Source: Odoribacter sp.
GTDB lineage: Bacteria; Bacteroidota; Bacteroidia; Bacteroidales; Prolixibacteraceae
Direction: 5' to 3'
DNA: 64,000 nucleotides
Assembly (NCBI GenBank): GCA_013824715.1
Contig: PNOH01000017.1
Location: 29,451-93,450, forward strand
The notes below the pieces were generated by a model that worked only from the letters and a program-made list of their open reading frames with translations, was not told the DNA's origin and did not search any database. The position numbers and the translations under genes are program-made. This document shows positions 55,238 through 64,000 of the stretch, in pieces. Numbering within the stretch: position 1 is the first letter of the stretch; every line of letters starts with the position of its first letter.

Positions 55238-56938
55238 ATGCAGAAAACCGGATCTATAGTAAAGTCATGGAAGAGTTTATTCGTGTGGATTTTATTCACA
55301 TTAATAGTGGCTTGGCAGATTAATAAACGTCATCAAGAAACCGGAACTTTTAACTGGACGACCCCAATGTGGGCCGATCAGGCTGGCTATTATGTATATC
55401 TTCCGAGCTTATTTATTTATGATTTTGATGCCAAACGTTTTCCTGAAAAGATTGAAGAAAAAACCGGATACGGATTCTCGTTCGATCTTGAAAAGAATAA
55501 GGTCGTAACCCGTTATACATGTGGAATAGCAATCCTTCAGGCTCCATTTTTTTTAATTATTCATGGTGTAGCGGGCATCTTGGATCAGCCACAGGATGGT
55601 TTCTCCGGAATATATCACAAGGTTCCCGATCTGTCCGCATTATTTTATTGCATTCTTGGACTTTACTTTCTTCGTAAATTTTTGATGTTTTATTATCGCC
55701 AGCGCACAGTGTGGCTCACTGTTCTTACACTTTTTTCAGGTACCAATCTGTATTATTATGCGGTGGAAAGTACCGGAATGTCTCATGTTTATTCGTTTGC
55801 ATTATTTGCGTTTATTGCCTGGCTTAGCAAAATGATTATTTCAGGAGAACTTAAACGACCGGGAATTTATTTTATTGGCTGGAGTTTTCTGTTTGCGCTG
55901 ATTGTACTAATCAGGCCAACTAATGTTTTGTTATTTCCATTTTTGTTCTGCCTCGATTGTAATACGCGAGATGAATTTTGGCTACGGATAAAGCGGTTTT
56001 TAACCTTCAGGGTATTACTGGTTTTGTCCGGTTCTTTCCTGTTTGTATTTTTACCGCAGTTTTTATACTGGAAATATGCTTCAGGAAACTACATCAACGA
56101 TTCGTATGAAGGTTTTGGCTTTTCGAACTGGAAATCGCCAAAAATTCTGGAACTGTGGTTTTCTCCAAACAATGGATTATTTCTGTATAGCCCATTGTAC
56201 CTGGCAGCCATTGCAGGTTTGTTTTTAATGATCAGGCGCAAGCTAATTAACGGATGGGTAATCTTAATCACATTTCTGGTGGCTACTTATGTTTATGCAT
56301 CCTGGTTCGTATTTTCTTTTGGTTGCAGTTTTGGAAGTCGGAACTTTGTGGAATATACAGTTCTGTTCTCTCTTCCACTGGGCTATTTGTTTACAAAAAT
56401 TCCTGAATTCAGCATAGTTAAAAGATATCTGGTTATCGCACTATTGGTTGTTGTTACTCTTTTTAACCTCAGACTGGTTAATTCTTATCCCCGTTGTTTT
56501 GAGGGAAACGATTGGGATTTCCAACTATATCGGTCTTTTATTTGGAAATTAGAAAAATATCATCGATCAGTAGATTTAAAAGGTTCTGAAAAGATGTTGC
56601 CTGAAAATGAGTATTCGAAAACAATCTATTTGCCAGTCAAAGATATTCCTCAAATCGAATATAAGAAAGCTGTGGTCAAGACAAGGGTTAAGTTAGAGAT
56701 TCTGAATTCTGAGGCTTCACTGGTTCTTTCTGTCGATACTCCTGATTCAACAATTTACTGGAATGCGTTTAAGTTAAAAGACCAAGTGCCAGATAATCTT
56801 CTCCATAAGAATAAAACTGTTGTTGGTGAATTCTGGTTGCCGGTACCGCTTCCGTTTAATTCAACTATTGCGGCCTATATCTGGAATAAGAACAAAGAAA
56901 CATTGACTTTAAGTAAATTGGAACTATCGTTGGAGTAG
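55238..56938 (+). CDS. GT-C-like polytopic membrane protein with soluble tail
   Basis: 566 residues. About 10 membrane helices are preceded by a short cytoplasmic N terminus. The loop after helix 1 has the WADQAGYYVYLPSLFIYDF motif, in the place where GT-C enzymes carry catalytic acidic residues. Shared strings with the 57722 protein (TNLYYYAVESTGMSHVYSFA, LIRPTNVLLFPFL, PQFLYWKYASGNY) show that the two are paralogues. The last ~130 residues (from about 435) are soluble and beta-rich, ending with YIWNKNKETLTLSKLELSL. Predicted glycosyltransferase for a surface glycan; substrate unknown. Confidence 0.68.
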   Translation: MQKTGSIVKSWKSLFVWILFTLIVAWQINKRHQETGTFNWTTPMWADQAGYYVYLPSLFIYDFDAKRFPEKIEEKTGYGFSFDLEKNKVVTRYTCGIAILQAPFFLIIHGVAGILDQPQDGFSGIYHKVPDLSALFYCILGLYFLRKFLMFYYRQRTVWLTVLTLFSGTNLYYYAVESTGMSHVYSFALFAFIAWLSKMIISGELKRPGIYFIGWSFLFALIVLIRPTNVLLFPFLFCLDCNTRDEFWLRIKRFLTFRVLLVLSGSFLFVFLPQFLYWKYASGNYINDSYEGFGFSNWKSPKILELWFSPNNGLFLYSPLYLAAIAGLFLMIRRKLINGWVILITFLVATYVYASWFVFSFGCSFGSRNFVEYTVLFSLPLGYLFTKIPEFSIVKRYLVIALLVVVTLFNLRLVNSYPRCFEGNDWDFQLYRSFIWKLEKYHRSVDLKGSEKMLPENEYSKTIYLPVKDIPQIEYKKAVVKTRVKLEILNSEASLVLSVDTPDSTIYWNAFKLKDQVPDNLLHKNKTVVGEFWLPVPLPFNSTIAAYIWNKNKETLTLSKLELSLE

Positions 56939-56991
56939 AATTGTTTATTCCCTTGGAATATGGTTTATTTAAAGGATTATATTAAAATGAA

Positions 56992-57720
56992 ATGGATAAA
57001 ATACAAGTAAAAGATAGTGGTCCAGAAACCCTTGAGGTTATTTCTGTAGCGGATAACTTTAATCGGTGGATGTTCCAGACCATTAAGCCTCATTGCACAG
57101 GAAACATTCTTGAGGTGGGTAGCGGAATTGGTAATATTTCTCAATTCTTTTTGGCCGATAACCTGGAAATTTCGTTGAGCGATTTGAGTACCGATTATTT
57201 CAAAATACTTGAAAGTAAATTTGGTAGTTTCCCCAATTTGAAAGGTCTCTTTACCCTCGATTTTGCAGAAAAAGAACTGGAACAAAAGTATCCGCATTTG
57301 ATAGGAAAGTTTGATACTGTATTTGCGCTGAATGTGTTGGAGCATGTTCCTGATCACGAACAATCCATCAGAAACTGTTATAAGTTGCTAAAGCCCGGAG
57401 GAAAATTGGTGATCCTGGTTCCAGCCTTTCAATCGTTATTTAATCAATTTGATGTGGCTTTGGAGCATCAACGACGCTATACACCAAAAACACTTAAAAA
57501 AGTGATGTCGGTTCCGGGGTTTAATATAATTCATTGTCGGTATTTCAATTCTATAGGAATTTTAGGTTGGTTTGTTTCTGGCAAACTTATGGGTAAAAAT
57601 GCTATCCCCGGCGGACAAATGAAGCTTTACGATCAGTTGGTTCCGTTATGGAAAGTGGTAGATTGGTTCTTAAAACCTTTGCTTGGTTTGTCGGTAATTT
57701 GCGTAGCACAAAAAATGTAA
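56992..57720 (+). CDS. Class I SAM-dependent methyltransferase
   Basis: 242 residues. Motif I is ILEVGSGIGNIS (about 39-50), then an acidic SLSDLSTDYF (motif II region) and FDTVFALNVLEHVPDH (motif IV/V). LLKPGGKLVILVPAF is the usual late strand. This is a methyltransf_11/23-type enzyme. Placed between two paralogous membrane glycosyltransferases, it may methylate a sugar or a lipid-linked intermediate (inference). It ends 1 bp before the next gene. Confidence 0.85.
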   Translation: MDKIQVKDSGPETLEVISVADNFNRWMFQTIKPHCTGNILEVGSGIGNISQFFLADNLEISLSDLSTDYFKILESKFGSFPNLKGLFTLDFAEKELEQKYPHLIGKFDTVFALNVLEHVPDHEQSIRNCYKLLKPGGKLVILVPAFQSLFNQFDVALEHQRRYTPKTLKKVMSVPGFNIIHCRYFNSIGILGWFVSGKLMGKNAIPGGQMKLYDQLVPLWKVVDWFLKPLLGLSVICVAQKM

Positions 57721-57721
57721 T

Positions 57722-59074
57722 ATGTTTTTGAATAAGTATTTCTCAAAGCTTGTTATTGGGTTTTTGCTTATTGCCTGCATGTGGTATGGCAAAAACATTG
57801 ATTCCTGGGGAAGAAACCGTATTATCGATAACGATGTGGTTTCCTATTATGCCTACCTGCCTGCCGGATTGATCTTTCACGACCTGAGCTTTTCTTTTAT
57901 GAAAGAACTTCCCGCTGATTTTGATGGAAAGATATGGTTGGGGACAGCTCCAAACGGTAAGCCCATCTTGCGGATGACCATGGGATTGGCCATTTTATGG
58001 ATGCCATTTTTTGTCATTGCTCATTTATATGCGAAAGTAATGGGCATTTCAGCGTTTGGTTATTCGTGGCCATACAGTTTGTCTATTTTTGTTGCTGCCA
58101 TTTTTTATTTATTTCTTGGACTAGTCTTTCTTCGGAAAATTCTGCTCAGGTATTTTTCTGATATTGTAACCGGGATCACTTTATTGCTGATTGTATTAGC
58201 AACCAATCTGATGTATTACGTGATTTCGGAACCGGGTATGTCGCATGTATTCAGTTTCGCATTAATTACGGTGTTTTTACACTTTACCATGAAGTGGATT
58301 GAGAAGCCGGAAATTTCTTCAACTTTAGTATTGGGAAGCTTGGCCGGGCTAATCGTATTGATTAGACCTGTTAATGGACTCGTGCTGGCATTTCCAGTAT
58401 TAGTTGCCATATCATCAGTTGTAGACTTCAAACAACGCTTGTTTGCCCGGTGGAAGCTTATTTTGTTGGCAGGAGTTGCAGCTTTTTTGATGGTATTGCC
58501 ACAAATGATCTACTGGAAAGTTCAGACTGGCCATTTTGTTTTTAATTCTTATATGGATTCGGGACGGTTCTATTTTGCAAATCCCCATCTTATCGACGGT
58601 TTGTTTGGTTTCCGAAAAGGGTGGCTCATTTATACCCCAATTATGCTGTTTCCAATTGTGGGTTTGCTTTTTCTAAAGAGATATGCAAAAGATGTGCTAC
58701 TGTCAACTACTGTTTTTGTGGGCTTATTTCTTTTTGTTGTTTTTAGTTGGTGGTGCTGGTGGTATGGCGGAAGTTATGGTGCCCGCCCAATGATTGATAC
58801 TTATGGCATTCTCTCGATTCCATTGGCGACTTTTTTATCGGTAATTCTTAAATCAACTTGGTGGAAAAAGGGAGTTGTTGGCTTGCTGCTTTTGTTTTTT
58901 GTTTATCTGAATCAGTTTCAGATGTCGCAGTACCGAACTTCGTTGCTTCATTGGGACAGCATGACACCGAAAGCTTACCGTGCAATTTTCCTGAAAAAGA
59001 ACTGGCCTGATGGGTATGATAAAATGATCAAAGTTCCGGATTACGAAAAAGCGCTCAAAGGTGAAAAAGAATAA
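57722..59074 (+). CDS. GT-C-like polytopic membrane protein (paralogue of 55238)
   Basis: 450 residues, about 10 membrane helices, without the soluble tail of its paralogue. Conserved features are NDVVSYYAYLPAGLIFHDL after helix 1, TNLMYYVISEPGMSHVFSFA, LIRPVNGLVLAF, PQMIYWKVQTGHF and WWYGGSYGARPMID. It has the same layout as the 55238 protein, including the WFSPNNG-like region (FGFRKGWLIYTP). It begins one base after the methyltransferase stop, so translation is likely coupled. It ends convergently with the gene at 59102. Confidence 0.7.
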   Translation: MFLNKYFSKLVIGFLLIACMWYGKNIDSWGRNRIIDNDVVSYYAYLPAGLIFHDLSFSFMKELPADFDGKIWLGTAPNGKPILRMTMGLAILWMPFFVIAHLYAKVMGISAFGYSWPYSLSIFVAAIFYLFLGLVFLRKILLRYFSDIVTGITLLLIVLATNLMYYVISEPGMSHVFSFALITVFLHFTMKWIEKPEISSTLVLGSLAGLIVLIRPVNGLVLAFPVLVAISSVVDFKQRLFARWKLILLAGVAAFLMVLPQMIYWKVQTGHFVFNSYMDSGRFYFANPHLIDGLFGFRKGWLIYTPIMLFPIVGLLFLKRYAKDVLLSTTVFVGLFLFVVFSWWCWWYGGSYGARPMIDTYGILSIPLATFLSVILKSTWWKKGVVGLLLLFFVYLNQFQMSQYRTSLLHWDSMTPKAYRAIFLKKNWPDGYDKMIKVPDYEKALKGEKE

Positions 59075-59101
59075 GCCGTAACGACATCTATAGAGTTTTG
59101 G

Positions 59102-60754
59102 TCATTGTGTTGAGATACTGTCAGCTTTTGCATTAAAGTTAAGCCGGTAGATCGTTTCTTTGGTTTTTTCATTCTGAAACAGCAATTCCGGCGTAACTTT
59201 TATTGAATCAGGAACAAAAGTTAACCTTTCGATTGTTTTTTTATAAAGCTCTGGATTATCGTTTTCAAGATAAACGAAAACCGGTTTTTTGCTGTCGTTA
59301 ATCTTCGTCATATTTAATTCAGTTCCCCAAAATCTAAACGTATTGTCCCAGGTGAAAAAGAGATAAGAGTCAGGATAAAGTTTTGCCAATGTTTCAGTAT
59401 AATACTTTTGATGGCCACCTGACCAGGCATAACTAATCATTAACGCATATTCCTTGAATGGGCTTCCGTAATTTTGAGTGGTAATAATCTTGATACTATT
59501 GGGGTTCATTGCCGCAACAAAGTTTCGCGTTTCTTGCCGCTGTGCCATATCGGTACTCATTGTTTCAGCTTTCAGTTTTATCCAGGGTTGCTGATGGACG
59601 AAAAATGCAATGAGGAAGATAAGCAAGGCCATAGAAACGAGGATTTGAAATTTGCCTTTTAACATTCTTTTTGCCATTTCTGCAATCAAAAAAACAAGTA
59701 CCGGAAACAACAATAAAGAAGGGATGTAATAGCGGTGCTCAAAATGTTTACCAACCATTATGGTTTGAAGTAATATGGTTGTTATTACTGATGCGGCAAC
59801 CAGCAATAATTTAGAATCAGCTTCTTTTCTGCGGAATAAAAAATATCCCAAAGCAGTACCCAAAGTAAGGAAAGTCGTAATCAGAAACCATTTTTCGTAA
59901 CCCCATAGAAATTTAAGATTGGCCCCAAATTCTGTCCAGTTAATAAAATTGGCTTCGCCACCACCATACTGCCCGCTGTGTATGAACAGGGACTTAATCC
60001 AGCCGGTAAATACGCCAAGCCGGAGGGTTACCGGAATTGCAAAAAGGAGGAAAAACAAAATAGATAAACCTGCGAACAGCGCTTTCCTTTTCCAATTCCG
60101 GATAATGATCAACGGGATAAACCATAGTGGGAGATATGTGAGCTTTACGGATAATCCGATTGCCGAAATGGCCGCAAGAACAATAATTTGCATGTTGTCC
60201 TCCACCTTTTTCCCGGAGTAAATAATTTCGATCAGAAAAATTTCAAGTAAAATAACCGGCAAGGGCATTAGTAATTCAGGCACAATCCGTCCAATGATAT
60301 CGTACCAGATTACAGCAAGAAAGGGTGTTGTTTGTATTAAAAGTCCGTAAAAAACAGAACCGGTTGATTTGTAAATACGTCTTCCGGCATAAAACAATAA
60401 AGCCGTTATTAGACCGGTAATTACTGAATTGGAGACGGCCATATACAGATCAGAATTTTTCAGTACATCTTCCAGATAGGAGCCATTTCCGGGCCTTAAC
60501 AGATAAACAAGCCTGTAGGTCAATCCCATCAGGTATTGAAGAGGAGTTCCCGGATTATCAACGTGGAGAACATTGATGTGCCCTTCGGAAATGCCCAAAC
60601 CGGTTATGAAATAAATATAATCCGGATCAAGAGAGCGCAATGACAGGTCTCCGAGAATATAACGGAAATAACTTCCAATAATAAAATAAAGTGCAGGAAT
60701 GATGAACAGGAAAAGTTGAATTTTTTCCTGTACGATATGTTTAATTGTTTGCAT
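59102..60754 (-). CDS. GT-C-like polytopic glycosyltransferase
   Basis: 550 residues. About 12 hydrophobic segments lie within 15-400, followed by a soluble periplasmic region of about 400-550. The first loop has SLRSLDPDYIYFITGL, with acidic residues in the place used by GT-C enzymes. It is diverged from the plus-strand paralogues. Its start overlaps the end of the upstream GT2 gene by 14 bases, so the two form a translationally coupled pair in which the GT2 product could supply a lipid-linked sugar donor (inference). Confidence 0.7.
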   Translation of the reverse strand: MQTIKHIVQEKIQLFLFIIPALYFIIGSYFRYILGDLSLRSLDPDYIYFITGLGISEGHINVLHVDNPGTPLQYLMGLTYRLVYLLRPGNGSYLEDVLKNSDLYMAVSNSVITGLITALLFYAGRRIYKSTGSVFYGLLIQTTPFLAVIWYDIIGRIVPELLMPLPVILLEIFLIEIIYSGKKVEDNMQIIVLAAISAIGLSVKLTYLPLWFIPLIIIRNWKRKALFAGLSILFFLLFAIPVTLRLGVFTGWIKSLFIHSGQYGGGEANFINWTEFGANLKFLWGYEKWFLITTFLTLGTALGYFLFRRKEADSKLLLVAASVITTILLQTIMVGKHFEHRYYIPSLLLFPVLVFLIAEMAKRMLKGKFQILVSMALLIFLIAFFVHQQPWIKLKAETMSTDMAQRQETRNFVAAMNPNSIKIITTQNYGSPFKEYALMISYAWSGGHQKYYTETLAKLYPDSYLFFTWDNTFRFWGTELNMTKINDSKKPVFVYLENDNPELYKKTIERLTFVPDSIKVTPELLFQNEKTKETIYRLNFNAKADSISTQ

Positions 60755-61487
60755 AAATTCGGTATTTTTTAATACCCCACTTGTGAAGCCGGAATTGAAT
60801 CGAAGTTTTCAGAACTCCCATTCCATAAATCGAACTGTTCTTAATATTAATGCTCGACGCATCGTTGAAATATTTGGTAGGGCAGGTAATTTCGGCTATT
60901 TCATAACCTGCAAACCATATCTGAGCAAGCATTTGGTTGTCGAACACAAAATTGTCGGAGTTGGCGTTGTAGTTCACTTTTTCAAGCACTTCGCGCGAAA
61001 AGGCCCGGTAACCGGTATGATATTCCGAAAGTTTGGCATTCATTAATATATTCTGAAACAAGGTCAGTAAACGGTTGGCCACATATTTATACCAGGGCAT
61101 TCCTCCTGCCAGGGCGCCTTTCCCCAGAATCCGGGAACCAAGTACCACCTGATATACATCGTTCGCAATTAAATGGGTCATTGATGGAATTAATTTTGGC
61201 GTATATTGGTAATCGGGATGAAGCATGATTACGATATCGGCATTCAATTCGAGCGCTTTGTTATAGCAGGTTTTTTGATTTCCACCGTAGCCTTTATTTT
61301 TTTCGTGGCTGATAATGTGATGAATTCCAAGTCTGTGGGCTTCTTTAATTGTTTCGTCCTTGCTTTTGTCGTCAACAAGGATCACTTCGTCAACGATCGA
61401 AAAGTCAATTTCGTTGTATGTGATCTCAAGGGTTTTGGCAGCATTGTAGGCGGGAAGAACTACGACTACTTTCTTTTTGTTTAACAT
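60741..61487 (-). CDS. GT2 glycosyltransferase (HPDYQY variant)
   Basis: 248 residues. Motifs are VVVVLPAYNAAKTL, EVILVDDKSKDET and NKGYGGNQKTCYNKAL. In place of the usual DxD there is IVIMLHPDYQYTP, a known variant in one branch of GT2. LGSRILGKGALAGGMPWYKY and TGYRAFSREVL complete the family pattern. No clear membrane anchor. It begins a leftward two-gene unit with the GT-C gene and is divergent from the gene at 61529, 41 bp away. Confidence 0.87.
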   Translation of the reverse strand: MLNKKKVVVVLPAYNAAKTLEITYNEIDFSIVDEVILVDDKSKDETIKEAHRLGIHHIISHEKNKGYGGNQKTCYNKALELNADIVIMLHPDYQYTPKLIPSMTHLIANDVYQVVLGSRILGKGALAGGMPWYKYVANRLLTLFQNILMNAKLSEYHTGYRAFSREVLEKVNYNANSDNFVFDNQMLAQIWFAGYEIAEITCPTKYFNDASSINIKNSSIYGMGVLKTSIQFRLHKWGIKKYRIYANN

Positions 61488-61492
61488 TTATG

Positions 61493-61542
61493 TATGTTTG
61501 TGGAATAGTTGCCCAAAAATAGTCATTCATGATAAATACAAA
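61493..61542. promoter_or_regulatory. Compact divergent promoter region
   Basis: For the leftward GT2 gene, TTTG (61542-61539) and TATTTTTG (61521-61514) are separated by 17 bases, a good -33/-7 pair 26 bases before the start codon. The -33 lies within the first codons of the rightward gene. For the rightward gene, TATGTTTG (61493-61500) matches TAnnTTTG, 28 bases before its ATG, but the nearest TTTG is too close. The two promoters interleave. Confidence 0.5.
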
Positions 61543-63079
61543 GTATCTTAATTCTGTTTTTTCTCGTACTTCTGATTTATTTTTTATAATCTTCCTGTTA
61601 ATTCTTGCCTGCGTTTACGATTTTAACCACATACTTTTTCTCGAACCGCAAAGTGTTCACATGTGGCGACAGTCTGATTGCCTGTCGTTTGCCTTAAATT
61701 ACTGCATGGAACACCGAGGCTTTTTCGAGCCGGCGATTAATTACATTGGTGTAAAAGGAAATGGCCAAACGATTAGCGATTTTCCATTGATTTATTTTAT
61801 TGTTGGGAAAATATGGCAGTTTACCGGTCAACACGAGGTTATTTTCAGGGGAACTGTGTTGCTTATCTTTTTTACCGGCTTGTTTTTTCTCTACCGTACC
61901 CTGATCAAACTCCTCGAAGACCGGATTTGGGCCATGTTAATACCAATCATGATGTTTACATCGCCGGTACTGACTTATTACAGCAGCAGTTTCCTGATGG
62001 AAATACCAGCTCTATCCATTGTACTTATCGGATGGTATTTTTTCTTCAGGTTTTATCGAACAGGTCAAAATAAATGGCTATGGGTTACCATGATCATCTT
62101 TACTTTTGCCGGACTTTTAAAAGTATCGGCATTACTCAGTTATTTTGCATTACTTGGTTTGTTCGTTTTTGAATGGCTGCATCTTTTTACATTTCGTAAA
62201 GATCGTCCGGTTTTTCCTGAACAACGGAAAGCGATTTTGCCTTTCCTGACCGTCGTTGCTGTAATTTCGGCCTGGTTTGTTTTTGTAACAACATACAATA
62301 ATGCACATAACCGCGATTTCTTTTTAGTTGGCATCCTTCCGATTTGGGAAATGACTACTGCTGAAATTCAGTTTAAGCTGCACGAAATTGCCACGCATTG
62401 GATATTCCATAATTTCCCCGGATATTTTCAATTGCTGATTGTTCTTTTTTGGGTAGCCATGCTTGTCTTACCAAAAAGGAATAACAGGGTCTTCTATTAT
62501 TTGAATATTGTTTTGGCCATAGGCGTGGTGATGTATTTGCTTTTGTTTTTTCAGGTTGTTGCCGGACACGATTATTACTGGATAAACCTGTACATTTTAT
62601 TGCTGATGACTACAGTTTCTTTTGGGTATTTCCTGAAAACCAATCTTCCGCTGGTGTTTAAATGGGGAAAGATCGTTTTTGCAGCGCTGTTGATATTTAA
62701 TGTGGTTTATACAAAAAACAAGATTGATGAAAGATATCATGGAGCATACATGGACTATTATAATCTTTACATGAAGGATTTCAGTTCAATGAAGGAGTAT
62801 AACCGGAAATTGGGAATCGGGCGCGATGATCTGGTAATAAGCATTCCTGACGGTACCATTAATGCAAGTTTATATTTAATGGATCAGAAAGGGTGGTCAA
62901 CATACGGTACAAGTTATGAAAATGAAGACTTTTACCGGAAAAATATTGCAAGAGGCGCCAAATACTTGTTTGTATCCGATACTACTTTGCTTAAAGCAGC
63001 ATATCTGAGCCCGTTTGTAAAGCATCAAATCGGAGTATATAAGTCTGTAGCCGTATTTGATCTGAAAGGTGTTGAATAA
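61529..63079 (+). CDS. GT39/PMT-like polytopic glycosyltransferase
   Basis: 516 residues, about 11 membrane helices (first near 15-32). The first periplasmic loop has FLEPQSVHMWRQSDCLSFALN, a pattern seen in PMT/ArnT-type GT-C proteins. FLMEIPALSIVLIGWY and VVAGHDYYWINLYILLLM follow. The last ~130 residues are soluble. Such enzymes transfer a sugar from a polyprenyl-phosphate carrier on the periplasmic side; the acceptor is unknown. It begins a rightward unit with the methyltransferase at 63151. Confidence 0.75.
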   Translation: MINTKYLNSVFSRTSDLFFIIFLLILACVYDFNHILFLEPQSVHMWRQSDCLSFALNYCMEHRGFFEPAINYIGVKGNGQTISDFPLIYFIVGKIWQFTGQHEVIFRGTVLLIFFTGLFFLYRTLIKLLEDRIWAMLIPIMMFTSPVLTYYSSSFLMEIPALSIVLIGWYFFFRFYRTGQNKWLWVTMIIFTFAGLLKVSALLSYFALLGLFVFEWLHLFTFRKDRPVFPEQRKAILPFLTVVAVISAWFVFVTTYNNAHNRDFFLVGILPIWEMTTAEIQFKLHEIATHWIFHNFPGYFQLLIVLFWVAMLVLPKRNNRVFYYLNIVLAIGVVMYLLLFFQVVAGHDYYWINLYILLLMTTVSFGYFLKTNLPLVFKWGKIVFAALLIFNVVYTKNKIDERYHGAYMDYYNLYMKDFSSMKEYNRKLGIGRDDLVISIPDGTINASLYLMDQKGWSTYGTSYENEDFYRKNIARGAKYLFVSDTTLLKAAYLSPFVKHQIGVYKSVAVFDLKGVE

Positions 63080-63150
63080 TTTTGTAACAGGTTTTTTTGT
63101 TGCTTTTGATGTTGGCAATCGCCAATAAACATCTATAATTTAAGAGGTCT

Positions 63151-63879
63151 ATGTTTGAAAACTATCCAAAAATAAGAACTGAACTGCCTTTGGAGTTTCA
63201 GGAAATCTATTCTGAACATTACAAAAAAAACAGGGAAGGCGAAACGTCTGCCTCATCGGTGGCGCAAAAAATGGAAGCATGGATGCACAAAAAGGTAGCA
63301 GAAGATGTTCTGGTTGATTTTAATAAATCGACTTTGGAGATTGGTGCAGGAACCTTAAACCAGTTAAAGTACGAACAGACTAAACCCTATGATATTATTG
63401 AGCCTTTTACTGAACTTTATCTAAATTCCAGATTTAAAGACCGGATCAATAAAGTATTCAAGGATATTGATGAAGTGGATGAGTTTAAAAAATATGACCG
63501 GATCACTTCCATTGCAACCTTTGAGCATATCACCGATTTGCCAAAAGTGGTAGCTAAAACCTGTATTCATTTGAATGATCCGGGTACCTTGCGCGTTTCA
63601 ATCCCTAATGAAGGGACTTTTCTCTGGAAACTGGGCTATAAACTTACCACAGGTATTGAGTTCAAAATCAAGTATGGATTGGATTACAGTATTTTAATGA
63701 ATTATGAACATGTAAATACCGCTGATGAAATTGAAAAGGTACTGAGTTATTTTTATCATCATGTAAAATGTTCCTGTTTTGGGTTGAATAAGCGAATTGC
63801 TTTTTATCGGTTTTACGAATGCTCAAAACCTAAAATAGCATTGGCAAAGGAGTATTTAAGTACTCTGACCAGTCTGTAA
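63151..63879 (+). CDS. SAM-dependent methyltransferase-like protein
   Basis: 242 residues. Motif I is present as TLEIGAGTLNQL (about 61-72), somewhat shortened, followed by DIIEPFTELYLNSRF, a weak acidic motif and RITSIATFEHITDLP as the usual fifth-strand region. It looks like a methyltransferase of the cluster, but the family is less certain than for the 56992 protein. It follows the GT39-like gene after 71 bp. After its stop, 63880-64000 holds no gene I can support. Confidence 0.68.
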   Translation: MFENYPKIRTELPLEFQEIYSEHYKKNREGETSASSVAQKMEAWMHKKVAEDVLVDFNKSTLEIGAGTLNQLKYEQTKPYDIIEPFTELYLNSRFKDRINKVFKDIDEVDEFKKYDRITSIATFEHITDLPKVVAKTCIHLNDPGTLRVSIPNEGTFLWKLGYKLTTGIEFKIKYGLDYSILMNYEHVNTADEIEKVLSYFYHHVKCSCFGLNKRIAFYRFYECSKPKIALAKEYLSTLTSL

Positions 63880-64000
63880 ATAAAAAAAACGGATCAAATG
63901 ATATTATTGTGGGGAAGTAGGGAAATCTTTAATAAAAGCGACTCTAAAAAAAACTGAATAGTTGCCCGATATGTGAAGAATATGGCTCATAAATGTACAC

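Noticed and set aside
63899..63958. Short open frame after the last methyltransferase
   Set aside because: About 19 codons ending in a stop, no ribosome-binding or homology signal; an ATG at 63982 opens a frame that the window cuts after six codons, too little to call.

Overview
The window looks like the chromosome of a Bacteroidia member, probably Marinilabiliales/Prolixibacteraceae-like (inference). The grounds are two SusC/SusD pairs, a hybrid two-component (HTCS) regulator, several proteins ending in type IX secretion (T9SS, Por-type) sorting tails, a MoxR-Bat operon, and promoter-like TAnnTTTG elements. I saw no rRNA, tRNA or CRISPR array.

Layout. (1) 1-4403, leftward: moxR, a DUF58 protein, a BatD-like protein, batA and the start of batB, with three of the spacers filled by repeat blocks. 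(2) 4578-8639: housekeeping genes truA, an MFS transporter, a small SRPBCC/DoxX/hypothetical operon and thpR. (3) 8714-26324, leftward: secreted hemicellulose-degrading enzymes. These are two GH26 mannanases, a DUF1349 protein, a sialate-O-acetylesterase-type carbohydrate esterase with CBM6, a GH5 gene broken by one in-frame stop, a two-catalytic-domain GH5 protein, a GH44 and a GH5-CBM6. A complete MmeI-type (type IIL) restriction-modification gene sits inside the run. (4) 26824-30789: a giant lamin-tail-domain T9SS protein. (5) 31120-50772, rightward: the HTCS regulator, then a glycan-uptake operon made of a four-FAS1 lipoprotein, SusC, SusD, two FAS1/beta-sandwich lipoproteins, a second SusC and a second SusD. 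It ends at an intrinsic terminator. (6) 51100-52417: a GH5-T9SS gene reduced to four frame-shifted segments. (7) 52504-63879: a cluster of two GT2 glycosyltransferases, five polytopic GT-C-like proteins and two SAM methyltransferases, likely making or modifying a surface glycan or glycolipid.

Working model. T9SS would place GH26, GH5, GH44 and esterase activities at the cell surface to cut and deacetylate a beta-linked hemicellulose (acetylated glucomannan, possibly also xyloglucan). The two SusCD pairs would import the oligosaccharides. The FAS1 lipoproteins hold the place where SusE/F-type surface glycan-binding proteins usually sit. The HTCS would sense a periplasmic oligosaccharide. No exo-acting or intracellular mannose/glucose enzymes are in the window, so the final steps must be encoded elsewhere.

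Most notable observations: the FAS1-for-SGBP arrangement; a conserved ~46-bp element lying exactly 38 bp from a TAnnTTTG box in front of both the giant lamin-tail gene and a GH5 gene; AATAAGGTTT arrays with identical 53-bp spacing in front of two GH5-T9SS genes; a shared CBM6-T9SS cassette; two damaged GH5 genes; and at least five families of intergenic repeats.
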